This document shows positions 30,601 through 43,600 of a stretch of DNA of 64,000 nucleotides, piece by piece. How positions within the stretch are numbered: the stretch's first letter is position 1; each line of letters begins with the position of its first letter. The DNA is from Alligator mississippiensis (taxonomy: Eukaryota > Chordata > Crocodylia > Alligatoridae): assembly GCF_030867095.1 (NCBI RefSeq), contig NC_081824.1, positions 118,366,162 to 118,430,161 on the forward strand, written 5' to 3'. The position numbers and the translations under genes are program-made. Under the pieces are notes generated by a model, which was not told the DNA's origin, did no database searches, and saw only the letters and a program-made list of their open reading frames with translations.

Positions 30601-33600
30601 CTCCAGTCAGCATGGGGAGAAAAGCCCCTCATTTTACATTTGTATTAAAATACAGTTTATCACTAAGCTGCTTCCAGAAGCAGCGTGTGCTCAGTAATGG
30701 AAACCAACTATGAAGTAGATTAGATGCAGCCAACACTGAGTATGATTACATGTCCCAATTGGGCAAACATGCTGGTGGGAACCTACCACAACGATAAGTT
30801 AGTGCAGCCCATTTGAATAAGGTTTATGGTAATGCCCATTAAATGCAATCCCCCCTCTGCGCTGACTCCCCCCCCCCCCCCCCCCCCCCAAGTCATAATA
30901 AGCTGCTACACTGCATACATTTCAACTTCCTATTCATACCCATAGCTGAGCTGTGGCTTCTTTCCCATTGTTCCCCATTCTTCACCATCCTTACATATCT
31001 GGCAAACATCTTATGGGTCACCACAAACAGTTCACTCTCTCTGTCTGTTGCATGATTAGTGTGGCCCCTCCCTCCATGAGGTGAAGCTGGACCAAGCTGC
31101 CCCGCGCCTGATCTGCATTTAAATTTTTGGAGCATCCCAGTACTCGTGACAAAAACATTCAGTTCCAGTCATGAGTGAGGGCTAATTAACAAATAGATCC
31201 TTTGTGTGGGGGTATCTAGCATATAACAATATAATGAGCACTGCTGAGCTGTGGTCACCATGGCTTGAAATGCTGCTGACTCTGTTGGGACTCAATTAAA
31301 AAAAAAACTATATGATAAATGATAAGCCTTTTGGCTTTGAACTAATATCATGCATAAGCAGTGCTCTGGTTTTTCTTCAGAGTGTAAAAATCTTTCACCA
31401 TGTATCTATGTCTATGAAGACAGTTCTGAACTGTACCCTGGAAGAAGTCCTCTTATGGCATGGTTCAGTACCTGCCAAGGTGCAGTGGCTTTAAGCCCAG
31501 TTTATGGAAATGGGACTCTTTTCCCTTGCCTGCTCTGAGGGCCTTATGGCTAAGGGCAAGCAAAACTTGGGGGCATCTGAGCCCCATGCCTCTGGGCTGG
31601 GGACTGCAAGTAAGATGCCTGCCAAAGGATTTGGAAACATCTGAAGCCCCAGGTGTAGGTGGAGGATGTTTGCTGGTAGTAGGGCCACTTATGGTTCTGG
31701 ACTCTTGGATTTGGAACTAGTTTTGCCTAATTTGGCCTCTGATACAAATTATAAAAAATTTAAAAAAAAAAAAATCTGCTCATTTCCAGTGGTCAAATCT
31801 TGGCTTTATGCCTACGTTTTGGAAATGGGAGACTCCCTCTTAGCTTGCTCCTGCAGCCATACAGCTGAGAATAAGCAAAACTTGGGGGCATCAGAACCTC
31901 AAGCCTCTGGGCTTGGACCTGCATGTAAAATGCTTGCCAAATTATATGGATGCACCTGAAGCCCCAGGTAGTAGTGGAGGATATTTGCTGGTAGCAGGGT
32001 CACATATGGTTCCTGAACAACTCATGGATTTGGAACAGATTTGGCTAATTTTGCTTGGAAAACAAAAAGTTTCCTTAAAAAAAATCTGTTCTATATGTAA
32101 GTAGGTGCCAATGTGCTGCTTAAAAGTGTGTTTATGGAGTACATGTGCTAAAATTTGAAACAATTTCAGAAAAAATAAAATGCATCAATTCTAGATGAGT
32201 AAGTCCATGGGTACTATATACTACAGCTATATTTAACTTCCAAGTCAACATTTTCATATTTGCCCCTCACTTCCATGTGCTCAGGGAAAGCAGAGTCTGA
32301 CAGTAAGGAGGGCGGGGGGGCTGCAGGCGGGAGGAGGACAAAGGACCTGACCCCCCCAGATTTATCTTCCCTGCTGTAGCAGTGGGAGAGGACAAAATTA
32401 AGGTGAACCTTCAATAATTATATTGTTTACATGGAAGTTCCTAACAAATTTATACATTTTCCATATACAATATCTAATTATTGGGGTAGGGCAGGTCATC
32501 TTGTAATGGAATCATAAAACATTAGGGTGGGAAGGGACCTCAGGAGGTTATCTAGTCCAAACCCCTGCTCAATGCAGGACCATCCCCAACTAGATCATCT
32601 CAGACAAAGCTTTGTCTAGCTGGGTTTTGAAAACCTCCAAGGATGGAGATTCCACCACAACTGGGAAACCTGTCCTAGTGCTTTACTACCCTCTCCTGGT
32701 AAAAAAATTCTTCATAACATCTAACCTAAATTTCCCTTGCTACAACTAGCAACTGTTGCTCCTTATTCTGTCATATGCCACCACTGAGAACAGTCCAGCT
32801 CCATCCTCCTTCAAGTCTCCCTTCAGGTAGTTGAAGGTTGCAATTAAATCCCCCCCTCAGTCTTCTCTTCTCCAAACTAAATAAGCCCAGTTCCCTCAGC
32901 CTCTCCTCAGAAGTCGTGCCCCAACCCACTTTTGTTGCCCTCCGCTAGACTCTCTCCAATTTGTCCAAATCCTTAATTTAGTGGGGGGCCCAAAACAATA
33001 CTCCAGATGTAACACTGGAACAGGTTACCCAGAGAGGTGGTAGAAGCTCCATCCTTGGAGGTTTTCAAAACCCAGAGAGACAAGCTTTGTCTGGGATGAT
33101 CTAGTTGCAGATGGTCCTGCATTGAGCAGAGTTGGACTAGATGACCTCCTGAGGTCCCTTCCAACCCTAATGTTGTATGATTCTATTACAAGTGCTGAAT
33201 AGAGGGGAATAATCATTTCCCTTGACCTGCTGGCAACACACTTACCAATGCAGCCCAGTATGCTGTTAGCGTTTTTTGCAGCAAGGGCAGTGTTGGCTCA
33301 TACTCAGCTTATTGTCCACTGTAACCCCCAGGTCCTTTTTTGCAGAGCTGCTACCCAGCCAGTCAGCCCCCAGCCTCTACCAGTCGGTGCATGGGATTGT
33401 TTCATCTTAAGTGCAGGACTTTGCACTTGTCCTTGTTGAACCTCATGAGATTCCTTTTGGCCTAATCCTCCAATGTCTAGGTCACACTGAATCCTAGCCC
33501 TACCCTTCAATGTATCTACTCCCCCCAGCTTGTCATCTGCAAACTTGCTGAGGGTGCACTCTCTGCCATCTTCCAGGTCACTGATGAAAACATTGAACAA

Positions 33601-36600
33601 AACTGGCCCCAAGACCAATACCTGGGTCACTCTACTTAATACCAGCTGCCAACTAGATATCGAGGCATTGTTTACTACCCTCCAAGCCCGATGCTCCAAC
33701 CAGATTTCTATCCACCTTAGAATCCATTCATCCAGCCCATACTTACTTAGCTTGCCTGCAAGAATGTTGTGGAAGACCATATCAAAAGCCTTGCTCTAAA
33801 TCAAGGCACACCACATCCACCAATCTCCCCACATCCACAATGACAGTCATGTCATCAGAGAAGCAATTAGGTTGGTCAGACATAACTTGCCCTTGGTGAA
33901 TCCATGCTGACTGTTCCTAATCGCCTCCCCTCTCCTCCAAATGTTTCAAGATGGATCCCTTGAGGATCTGCTCCATGATTTTTCCAGGGACTGAGGTGAG
34001 GCTGACTGGTTTGTAGTTCCCTGGATTCTCCTTTTTTCCCCCCTTTCTTAAATATGGGCACTGTTTGCTTTTTCCAATCATCTGGGACCTCTGCTGATCA
34101 CCATGAGTTCTCAAAGATGATGGCAAGGGGCTCTGCAATCTCAGAAGCCAGCTCTCTCAGGTGCATCCCATCTGGCCCATGGATTTGTATACATCTAGCT
34201 TTTCTAACAGTCCCTAACCTGTTCTTTCAACACTGAGGGCTGCTCGCCTCCTCCCCAAATTGTGCTGCCCAGTGCAGTAGTCTGGGAACTACCTTGCCTG
34301 TGAAGACTGAAGCAAAAAAGGCAATGAGCACTTCAGCCCTTTCCATCCTGTCACAAGAGTGCCTCCCCGATTCAGTAAGGGACCCACACTTCCCCTGATC
34401 CTCCTCGTGCTACTGACATATCTGTAGAAACCCTTCTTGTTACCTCACATCCCTTGCTAGCTGCAACTCCAATTGCACTTTGGTCTTCCTGACTTCATCC
34501 CTGAATGCCTGAGCAATGCTCTTATATTCTTTCCTAGTTATCTGTCCAAGTTTCCACTTCTCATAAGTTTCCTTTTTGTGATGTAGTTTACTGAAGAGTT
34601 CCTCCATCTTATCTAATATTGAGTGAATACATTAGCATTTAAGAAAAAGAACAGTACTAAGATCAAGTTAAGTTAGCAGCTCTTGGTATTAAGAATCTAA
34701 AGCTGGAACTTCTCAGAATAAAATATTATCTTGTATATAAGACATGGTGTATGGTCTTAAAAAAAGACTGCAAAGCCATGCAGACTAGGAGATGTAGTAC
34801 ACCCTCATGCTGCCTTTGTGGGCCTCCTATGGGCAGAGTTTAGCACAGAAAGGAAGGGGACTATTTTATTACAAGGATAGCTTTCTCCTTTTTCACCGTC
34901 TGGCAAGAACCTGCAGAGAGAATTTTTTTTAGGAACTGTCAAAGGCCAGAAGTCAGCTTCTGGCTAGTATTTACTTTTAGATACACATTTCTACTTCCAA
35001 ACAACATTTAAACTTATAATTCATATAAAGAAGTGTCAGCTTACATCATTTTGGTAAGTACTGTAGTCTCTTGATGAAAATTAACATTGGTTTTAGATGA
35101 AGGAGACAGGTCTCTGTATACGAGGGCTGTCAAACTCATCCATCATTGCAAGCTAGATGAGTTGCAAGCTAGATGGAGTTGCCTGGAGCATGGGCTGTTA
35201 TCTGGCTTGCAAGGCTGGAAATGTGGTAGCTGCAGCATTAAATTTCCACTGTCCTCTGAAGACATGGCAGTCAAGTGCTCGTCCCACTGCATGTTTCCAG
35301 TACAGGCCAAATGATGCTGCTCCATGTTCAAAGTTTGGCCTGCAGGGCTAGACATCTGGCAGTGGGATGAGCAGCAGCAGTACCAATTTCAATGGTTCTT
35401 TAAGCCAAGTAAATTATTGCTGCCACTGCTCTTCCTATGAGCAGTCCTACAAGCTGGACTTGGAGCACAAAGCCACATCATCTGGGTGTTAGAAATTTGG
35501 TAGAGGGGATGGGGGGGGTGGCTGCCATGGCTCTGGCAGCCATTGTAATTCCTGTTGCCACTGCTCACTACACCAAGTTGCAGGGTTCCCAAAGAGCTGA
35601 AAAACTGGAAGACATGGCTCTGTGGACCATATTTTACACCTCTGCTCCACACCTTCCTGGTCAGTCAGCCAGACTCACCCACCAAATCTACACCCGTACT
35701 CTTACCCCCTAAAAAGACAATTTTGATACAAACCCAAAAGTTCTCATCCAAAACTGAAACTGTATATTGGAATAATTAACTTAAACTACAAACATTTTTC
35801 AGTTTACTTGCACTGCTGAAGTTTCTGTTCAGTCTATGATAGAAAGTGCAAGATTAATTCATTAGTCAACATGTCTATTCAGATTACCTTGATCACAGTA
35901 GTCTTGATATCAATAACTTATGTAAAATACAGCCAATTGTCTCAAAAGATTACACAAAATCAATAAAGAACTCAATTATTTCTCATTTAAAGCTTCTCCT
36001 TTGACTACACAACCAACTTTATATAAACAGACACTTGGATAAAATTTCAGTGCATGTCCCTGTAACATGCCTCTAGTACATTTTGCCCAATTTAGTTTTA
36101 TTAAAACTATAACAATTATATAAACATTAAGATTTATATCATTTAAGAGGCCATTCTACAATGTAACCTCTTGTTAAAAAGGAAATGCATCTGTTAAACC
36201 TATTTTTCGTTTCAATTTTTTCTGTTCGTTACTTTCCTGTGAATAGTGTTAAATTTCCCTTCATTGAAGCTTACAGCATCCAAGTACTTATAATAGTCTT
36301 AAGTCTTAATCATAGTTTAACAGTCTTAATCATAGTGTAGCAGAATTACAGACACTGAAGTCTTTTAATTTTTTCTTGTAAAACAGTCCTTCCAGCCCCA
36401 TGAATACTGGGTTTCTCTCTTTGACCTACCTGGAGGGAATCATTATCTTTGATGGTGGGGTACACAGAAGTGTATAGTACAGATTGTAATAACAGTACAG
36501 ATAACAGCAGGCCATCTCAAAATTGCACTGGCCTTTTTTGGCCACAAAAAGGCATGCTTATGTCTAATTTACCATCTCTTTCAGCATTACTCATTCATTA

Positions 36601-37573
36601 TTATAGGCTACATGAAGGAGTCATTAGGACAGTTAGAGGTTACTCCTTACCACTGAGTCTGGATATTTGCAAGTTACATCTGGGGAAAAATGCCAGTTTC
36701 AAAGATGTCTCTCTCATATGTTTATTTCTGGCTCATGATCCTTATCTCTCTAGGTCACTTTGTGCTATTTTTCAGTCCTCGCTGGTGTTTGCATATTTCC
36801 CAATTTCATATCTGTGAATCATATAAACATGCTGTTCAGACCATTTTATAAATTAGTGGTTTTTAAAACCATTGTCTGAGGACCAGCAATAGTCAACACA
36901 ACACTTCCAAGCCTCAATGATACAGCATTCTCCATTGGTCAACCATCAGCTTTGTTGCCGACTGTAGTCCAGGCCAGGCCATTCAGAGAAACATTAAAGA
37001 ACAAAAGCAAGCATTCCTTCTTTCCCCAGATGGCTATGCAAGGATGCATATAAAATTTAACCAGGTATAAGTTCATAAATGCCAAAATGAAAAGGGTAAC
37101 ACACAGGAGGACAGAACTAAACCACAAAATGACCTGGAATAACTGGAGCAGCATGTGACAACAGGCAACAAATCAAAAAATTAATTTTAATAAATGGATG
37201 ATGAATTTAAAAATTTTATCCCAAGGAAAGAAAGCCAGCTGCATGGTTACAAAACAGAGAAATAAGCATGCATCACATCCAGTGCATTAGCACGAGCTTG
37301 TTTATTTCCCTCTGTTTTTAATACTGTCTTGATAAGTCCCTTCTGTGAAATCAACTATTATGGTTACTGCAAGAGAAAAAACCTTTTGGTAGATAGTCTT
37401 CAGCTGTAATCCACTGTACTTTTTAAATAATCAGTATTTTGGATAACAATGGCCTTGATCTAAACTACACAGCTGCTCCACTGGTAGATTTGAGAGTGGG
37501 TCTACATTTCCAGCTTGCCTTCCCTGTGGCAGCAGAGCCACTTTCTCTGGTTACACCAGCCTTCTCAGGCAGG

Positions 37574-37606
<33 letters not shown>

Positions 37607-40600
37607 AGAGGAGGGGGCATTCTTCTTGCAGTGCCTGGTAGACAGCAAAAGGTACATATAGAAATAATCCTTGCCTTCTTGCTGCAGCCCCTTCAACAAC
37701 TGTTCCTTCTGGCAGCAGAAGCAGCCTGTATAGGAAAGATCTAACAAAGATGCTGAAAGTCTGACCCAGTGTCAATCACTGCTTTACATTGCTCTAGTTA
37801 TGCTATTGCTCTTATTGTACTAGCTATTTTTTCTCTTTTGCAGCTGCTTTGAGTCAAAATATTCCAATAGTAACATAAGACTTCTTGAAACACTTCATAT
37901 CTCAAATCTTGGGAATACGGTCTCTAGAGCCAAACCACTGTCATAAATAAAAAATTATAGCATTTAAAAATTGGACAGAAAGGAAGGAACAGAGAAAGAA
38001 AATACTTACAAAGGTGCCTCTGGGCCTGCTGACTCCTGCAAAACCAGAATATTCCTTCTGCTCATGGTGGGTTTTGAATTCTTCATCTCTTTCTTTCTTG
38101 CAGTCCTTTTCTTCTCGGGAACTGGATGAGGAGGAAGATGGGGAGGAAGATGAGGAAGATCGAGAACGGTCTTGCTCTCTTTTTTGTTTACTGAAAAATA
38201 AAAACCATACTGTGTGCTGTTTTAAAAATACTAGAGTCTGTAGCATGCTATGATTAAAGGGGGTCACTTTATATTTTATGAAAATCTACCTCCCCCTTTC
38301 ATAATATATATATTATATACACGCACAAAATAATACATATTTTAGGTGTTATGGTAAAGTATAGTTTTACTTTCCAGCTCCTTCCTCATCTTTAACATTT
38401 TATAGGCACATACTATTCCTAGCATGTTGGAAAAGCAGCTATCTGCAACTGCAAAATTCCTTTTCTGGTGTTTGATTCAAGGAGGAGTTTTGAGATTTTA
38501 GGAGGTTTGTTTGTTGTTTTTTTAACTGCCTTTTTTGAAGGCATGAAAAGGAAAAAAAAATGGAAAAAGGAAGAAAACCCTGAAGGCAACATTTTAAATT
38601 AACTACATAATACAGTTTTCACATACTGTTGAAAATAGCAGACATGGTTTGGGCTTCCCTAAGAGGACACCAGTATAGGATTAGCCAGTGGATGATAGCG
38701 TGGATACCAGTCAGAAAGAAAATGGGAAGAAGGAAGCATAAGTAAAATCCATCATATACCCAATGAAATGCAGGAAGAAATTCTAATAGCAAGACTTTGT
38801 ATTTGGTAGCCCCATACTTTTACTAATTTGACTTGATTTACAAAATTTTAATACAATATCCAAAAGAAGGTCATACCTGAAATAACTCTTACCACTGCTA
38901 CACAGTATCCACTGAAACATAACTATTAAGGACTAATGTTTTCACTTAAAAACAGGTCACTGGCTTTAGAAAAATATATAAATTTCCCCTTTTCACCCAT
39001 GTTAAACTTAGATATCAGTAAAATTCTCATACTCTGGGTGTTATGAGTTGAAAAAGTGCGGAATCAAGCATAACGAACCAAAGTTCTTACACAAACTGTT
39101 TATAGAAATGTACTGCATTGAAGTCCAACCTCCTGATGTAGCCTGGATAATAGGACAGATTAATTTGTCATTTTTTTTTTCAGTGTTAGCTTGCTATTCC
39201 AAAGTTTTTGTCCTCATCCACCATAAGCCGTGTAAAAGACAGATAATACATTTTTGCTGTAAAACAAATAATTTTATTTGTTTAAATTTAAATGTTCCAT
39301 TGCACAGTGAAAAATGAAAGCAATTAAGCTTACAATTACAAAAGGCTAATTAGAAGCTACAAACTACTGAAGAAATTCAAATATTTACCTGTCATCTTTG
39401 TAAGATTTGTAATCCTTGTAATCTTTTGGAGTTTTCTCTTGCTTTCTTGATCCACTGGATTCCCTGGAACCTTTAGAGTCCCCTCGTTCTTTACTTCGCT
39501 CTTTTCTACGACGGTCAATGTCGTGTCGGAGGTCAGCAGAATCGCACTTTAATTTTTTATCACCCTGTAGAAGGAACAGATTTCAGGAACAGCATCTTAA
39601 GATAAAAATAACTCAGAAGAGAGTTTTTGAACTGGAAACCAATTTCTGTCTCTTGACTTCTAAAAGAGCAACAGTTTGCCTAATTTCAATGACTCTTCAG
39701 CTCATTTTGTAAGTTTCGTATCTCAGAAAATTGATTTTTACATTTGATCGATTTAAAAAACCTTAAGAACTTAGCTTTAGAAAATATTTTCCTGCTGAAC
39801 AATTAGGGAGATTATTTTTTGAAACAAACAAACATTCAAACATTTTGTTAACACCTTAATTTTTCTGAAGAACTGAATTATTAGGACAGTATGAACACCT
39901 GATCAAATGCAACTATACCTCTGATAACATCTGCAATTTAACAAATAAACTCTTTTTCCCTGCTTCTTGTCCTGGGGCTGGCTCACCACTTCAAAAACAG
40001 GAAGATCAGAGGAAATACCAGGAACAAAGGGAAGGAACTAGAGAAAACGCAATCCTCTAAGGAAGGACAAGGCATCACACATGAAAACTGTATTTTAATA
40101 CTTCCTTAGATTTCTGGCTAATGTTTTATTTAAGTCTAGGGATAAGAAATAATCTAGGTCCAAGTACTTTTCAGATCCTGAAAAAAAAAAAATGTAGAAC
40201 AAAGTTGATATTAACCCAAAACCTACTTTTTGACCTTCTTCCTTAAAGACTCTCTCTTCACCTGCTAAACGGGTATGCTTTCTCAGGGCACTTGGAGAGA
40301 TGTCAATCCTCCTAAATGTAAAACAAAAAAAAAGTGTCTAGCCACACATGCATGTCATAGCTTCTGGCTCCTGGTAATCCTTTTAAATACAAATCTGAAA
40401 AAATAAGCCAGTACCATGATTTTTTCTCCCCAGGATGAGCTTTTTATTCCATAAAGCCCCTTAACCCTTTAAAATTCAGTCATATTGAAAAGCTTCATTT
40501 TGTCTCCTGAAATATACTAAATACACATTTGCAATGAAGGGCTTGCTTTCCCCTTTTAAAAATACATAAAAATTAAATCATTTCAAGAGCTCTATGTAAG

Positions 40601-43600
40601 CTGAACAAAGTTCTCTCAAAAGTCATCAGCGGTTTCCCGTGCTTTAAAAAAAAAAAAGTAGAAAAGCCAAAAAAAAATTGCAGCTTAAAAAAACCCCCAG
40701 TATCTTCAAAGTTGAAAACTAACATGAAGAGGTTATATATAACCTCACAAGCATCATATTCAATCAAAGCAACATACCATGCAGTTCTATATAATTAATT
40801 TTGACAGTTTACAAGAATATACATATATATGCCCTACCTTAGCTTACCTTTGAGGCACAAACTTTTTTAACTGCTGTAAAATTAATACACTTTAATAATT
40901 TAACAAACAATTCACAATATAAGCATGTATATATTGGGAAATAAGCACTCATGGGACTTTTCATCTCAACATAGGTAGACTCAAGGTTCAATACTGAACG
41001 TGAAGTAACTTAATAATTCAAAAACGAGAAACCAAGGCAAAGAGAAAAGACTTGCCACAAAGCCACAGATGGAGCCAATATTGGGATGAGAGCTCAGGAG
41101 TTCCAGGCACCTAGTCCTGTAATCAGACCAGCTCATGCTTCTCTCTGAATGGAAGACTTCAGAGGTCACAAGATTTGTATAACTAACTGATACAAATGAC
41201 TTTGCATAGTCCAGGAAAGCATTTAGGATTCCCATAGAAAGTACCATCTAAAATATACAGCATCTAGTAACACAACTAGCATATACCTATGGATTTCTGG
41301 ACTCTTTTGACGGGTGCAATGCTCTTCGGTAGCTTTCTGATACGCAGTGAACCTCTCATTTAAGGTCATTCCAGGTGACTTGAAGTATTGTTCTGTTGGT
41401 TACAATGAAGAAACACTGTCTAATTAAATTAATTCCATTTATATAGATATATCTATTCCTGACTGAAGGGTTTGTAATAGGCAAAAATATAAAATATTAA
41501 AAAAGTATACCAGAAATAGGCAAATGGATTAGAGGAACATCCCTCCCCCACCATTCTCACCCTTCCTGTAACCTCAGTAAGTAGATATTGGCAGTGAACA
41601 CAACTACTGCAAGCTTCCTCACAGGTATGCCCTGCCTGTACTACAATTAATCCAAACATCATTAACTGATTTGGGTCCGTCTCTCCTTCTCACTAACACA
41701 CTTTCCTCTGACAGAGGAGAGAGTGGCAGCTATTTAGGTTTAAAAAACTTTACAACTTCAGCACAGAAGCAAAATAAATTACTCCAAGTCACCAGCATTT
41801 GCAGCTTAATTTAAATATACTTTAGCTTAAAACATAATTACTTTTGAGAAAATATTTACATAATTTACGTATTAATAATTACATGAAAGGCTTAAGTACA
41901 AGTCATTTTTTAAAGGAAAAACTTTTCCTTTGAAACTCAGAGGATAAAACAATCAAGGACAATTAACAGCCCTACAAGTAAACGTTCATTTAAGTATCTG
42001 GCATGTTGGCAAACCTGACAGCTTCTTTAACAAATTTTCTCTGGATTTTGAGAGTTACATTACTAGTAGCGAAACTGAATTATTTTTAAAAACCAGATCA
42101 ATGAATGCATTTAAATGCAAGATAGAAATACGAATAAAAGTTATGAGAACTATGAAATGTTACATATGAAGCAAACCATCTGCTTAACAGGTCAACATAC
42201 ATCTGTATCAACTTACCGCCCAACATCCAGCACATGTCTCATAACCAATCATTAAAACTTGAAACGGCCACTACAAGGGTAGTGCCTCAATCATAATTCC
42301 ATCAAAGAGGAATTTGAGCTAGCAACTCTGTTTTTATGCCATTTTTGCCAGGAAGACAGAAGGTTCAACTTTGCCTGTTTTGGCATCTGTATCTTTCAAC
42401 AGCTATTTTACTTTTGTAACATGGATTTTGCCATTTCAAAACACAATCCAGGACCTAGTTACAATGAAAAAGAAAACATCACTGGGCATTTTCAGCTCTG
42501 TGTTGAAAGAGAGCTGTTCAGACTGGTTGCATCACACCAATAATGAAACAATGTCAGTTCTTTAAAAAGATTTAAAAAATAAAGAAGAAATGAAAGTTAC
42601 TAAAATCTGATTACAAAAAAAAAAAAAAAAAAAAAAAAAATTGTGGAGAGGCTATTTTTTTTTTCTTTTTATAAACAAATTATACGCATCACTAACTTGG
42701 CCAGACTGGCTGTTGAACAGTTAACATTTTCCAGTCAAATATTAGGTTTTACATACTACATGTAAAGAGACATAGTTAAGATTGACCGTTCTGTCAACAC
42801 ACAAGAGATTTAGGAACATTACCCCCTTCAAGCCCTTATCCCACACCATTCAAGTGAATGGAAGCTTCACCAATAAACCTCAATGGTTGTAGGATCAAGT
42901 CCTAAATCCCCTACACATCAACAACAAAGTAGGTACTTTCATATCAAAGGTCAATATATACAGTAGCTATTACCTTGGCCATGGACTATTATTAAACATC
43001 ATTTTTATTGTCTTACAAATATCCTCTATAAACAACTGTAAGGCTCACAAACTTCTATGCCTTACTCCCTCTAGCTATTTATTATAATGGTACCAAACTG
43101 ATAACTTTTTGGAAGTTCAACAAATCAATTCTGCAAATATAAAGCTTCTTAGTAATAAAATGGATTCCTGCAATTATGTTCAATTTGGTCACCTAATCAA
43201 GTGCCTCTCTATAGCCCAAGTAATTTAAAGAATTCACTTCTATTTAACCTTTATTGTTAAACCCAAACAATTTTAGCAGGAATTCTTCCATTTTAAATCA
43301 GCACACTAAAATATGAATAATAAGAATCAGACAATGCAAGGTAAATGCTTGTATCACAAAAACACAGTGCTCATTTAAAAAAACCTCCCTCTAAATATCC
43401 ATTCAGAATTTTAGACAAAGGCTGTTTGGTTTCCCAAAGACCTGATTTAGCCAAATGATAAACAGCAACTATTATTGTTCATTAAAAAGAAAAAAATAAT
43501 ATATAATACATTTTGTGACCACTGCCAGGTTGCTAGGTATGAAATTCTAAGTTCTACTATCACCTAAGCTTTAGAAAAAAAGATAATAAGAGGGCAGATT

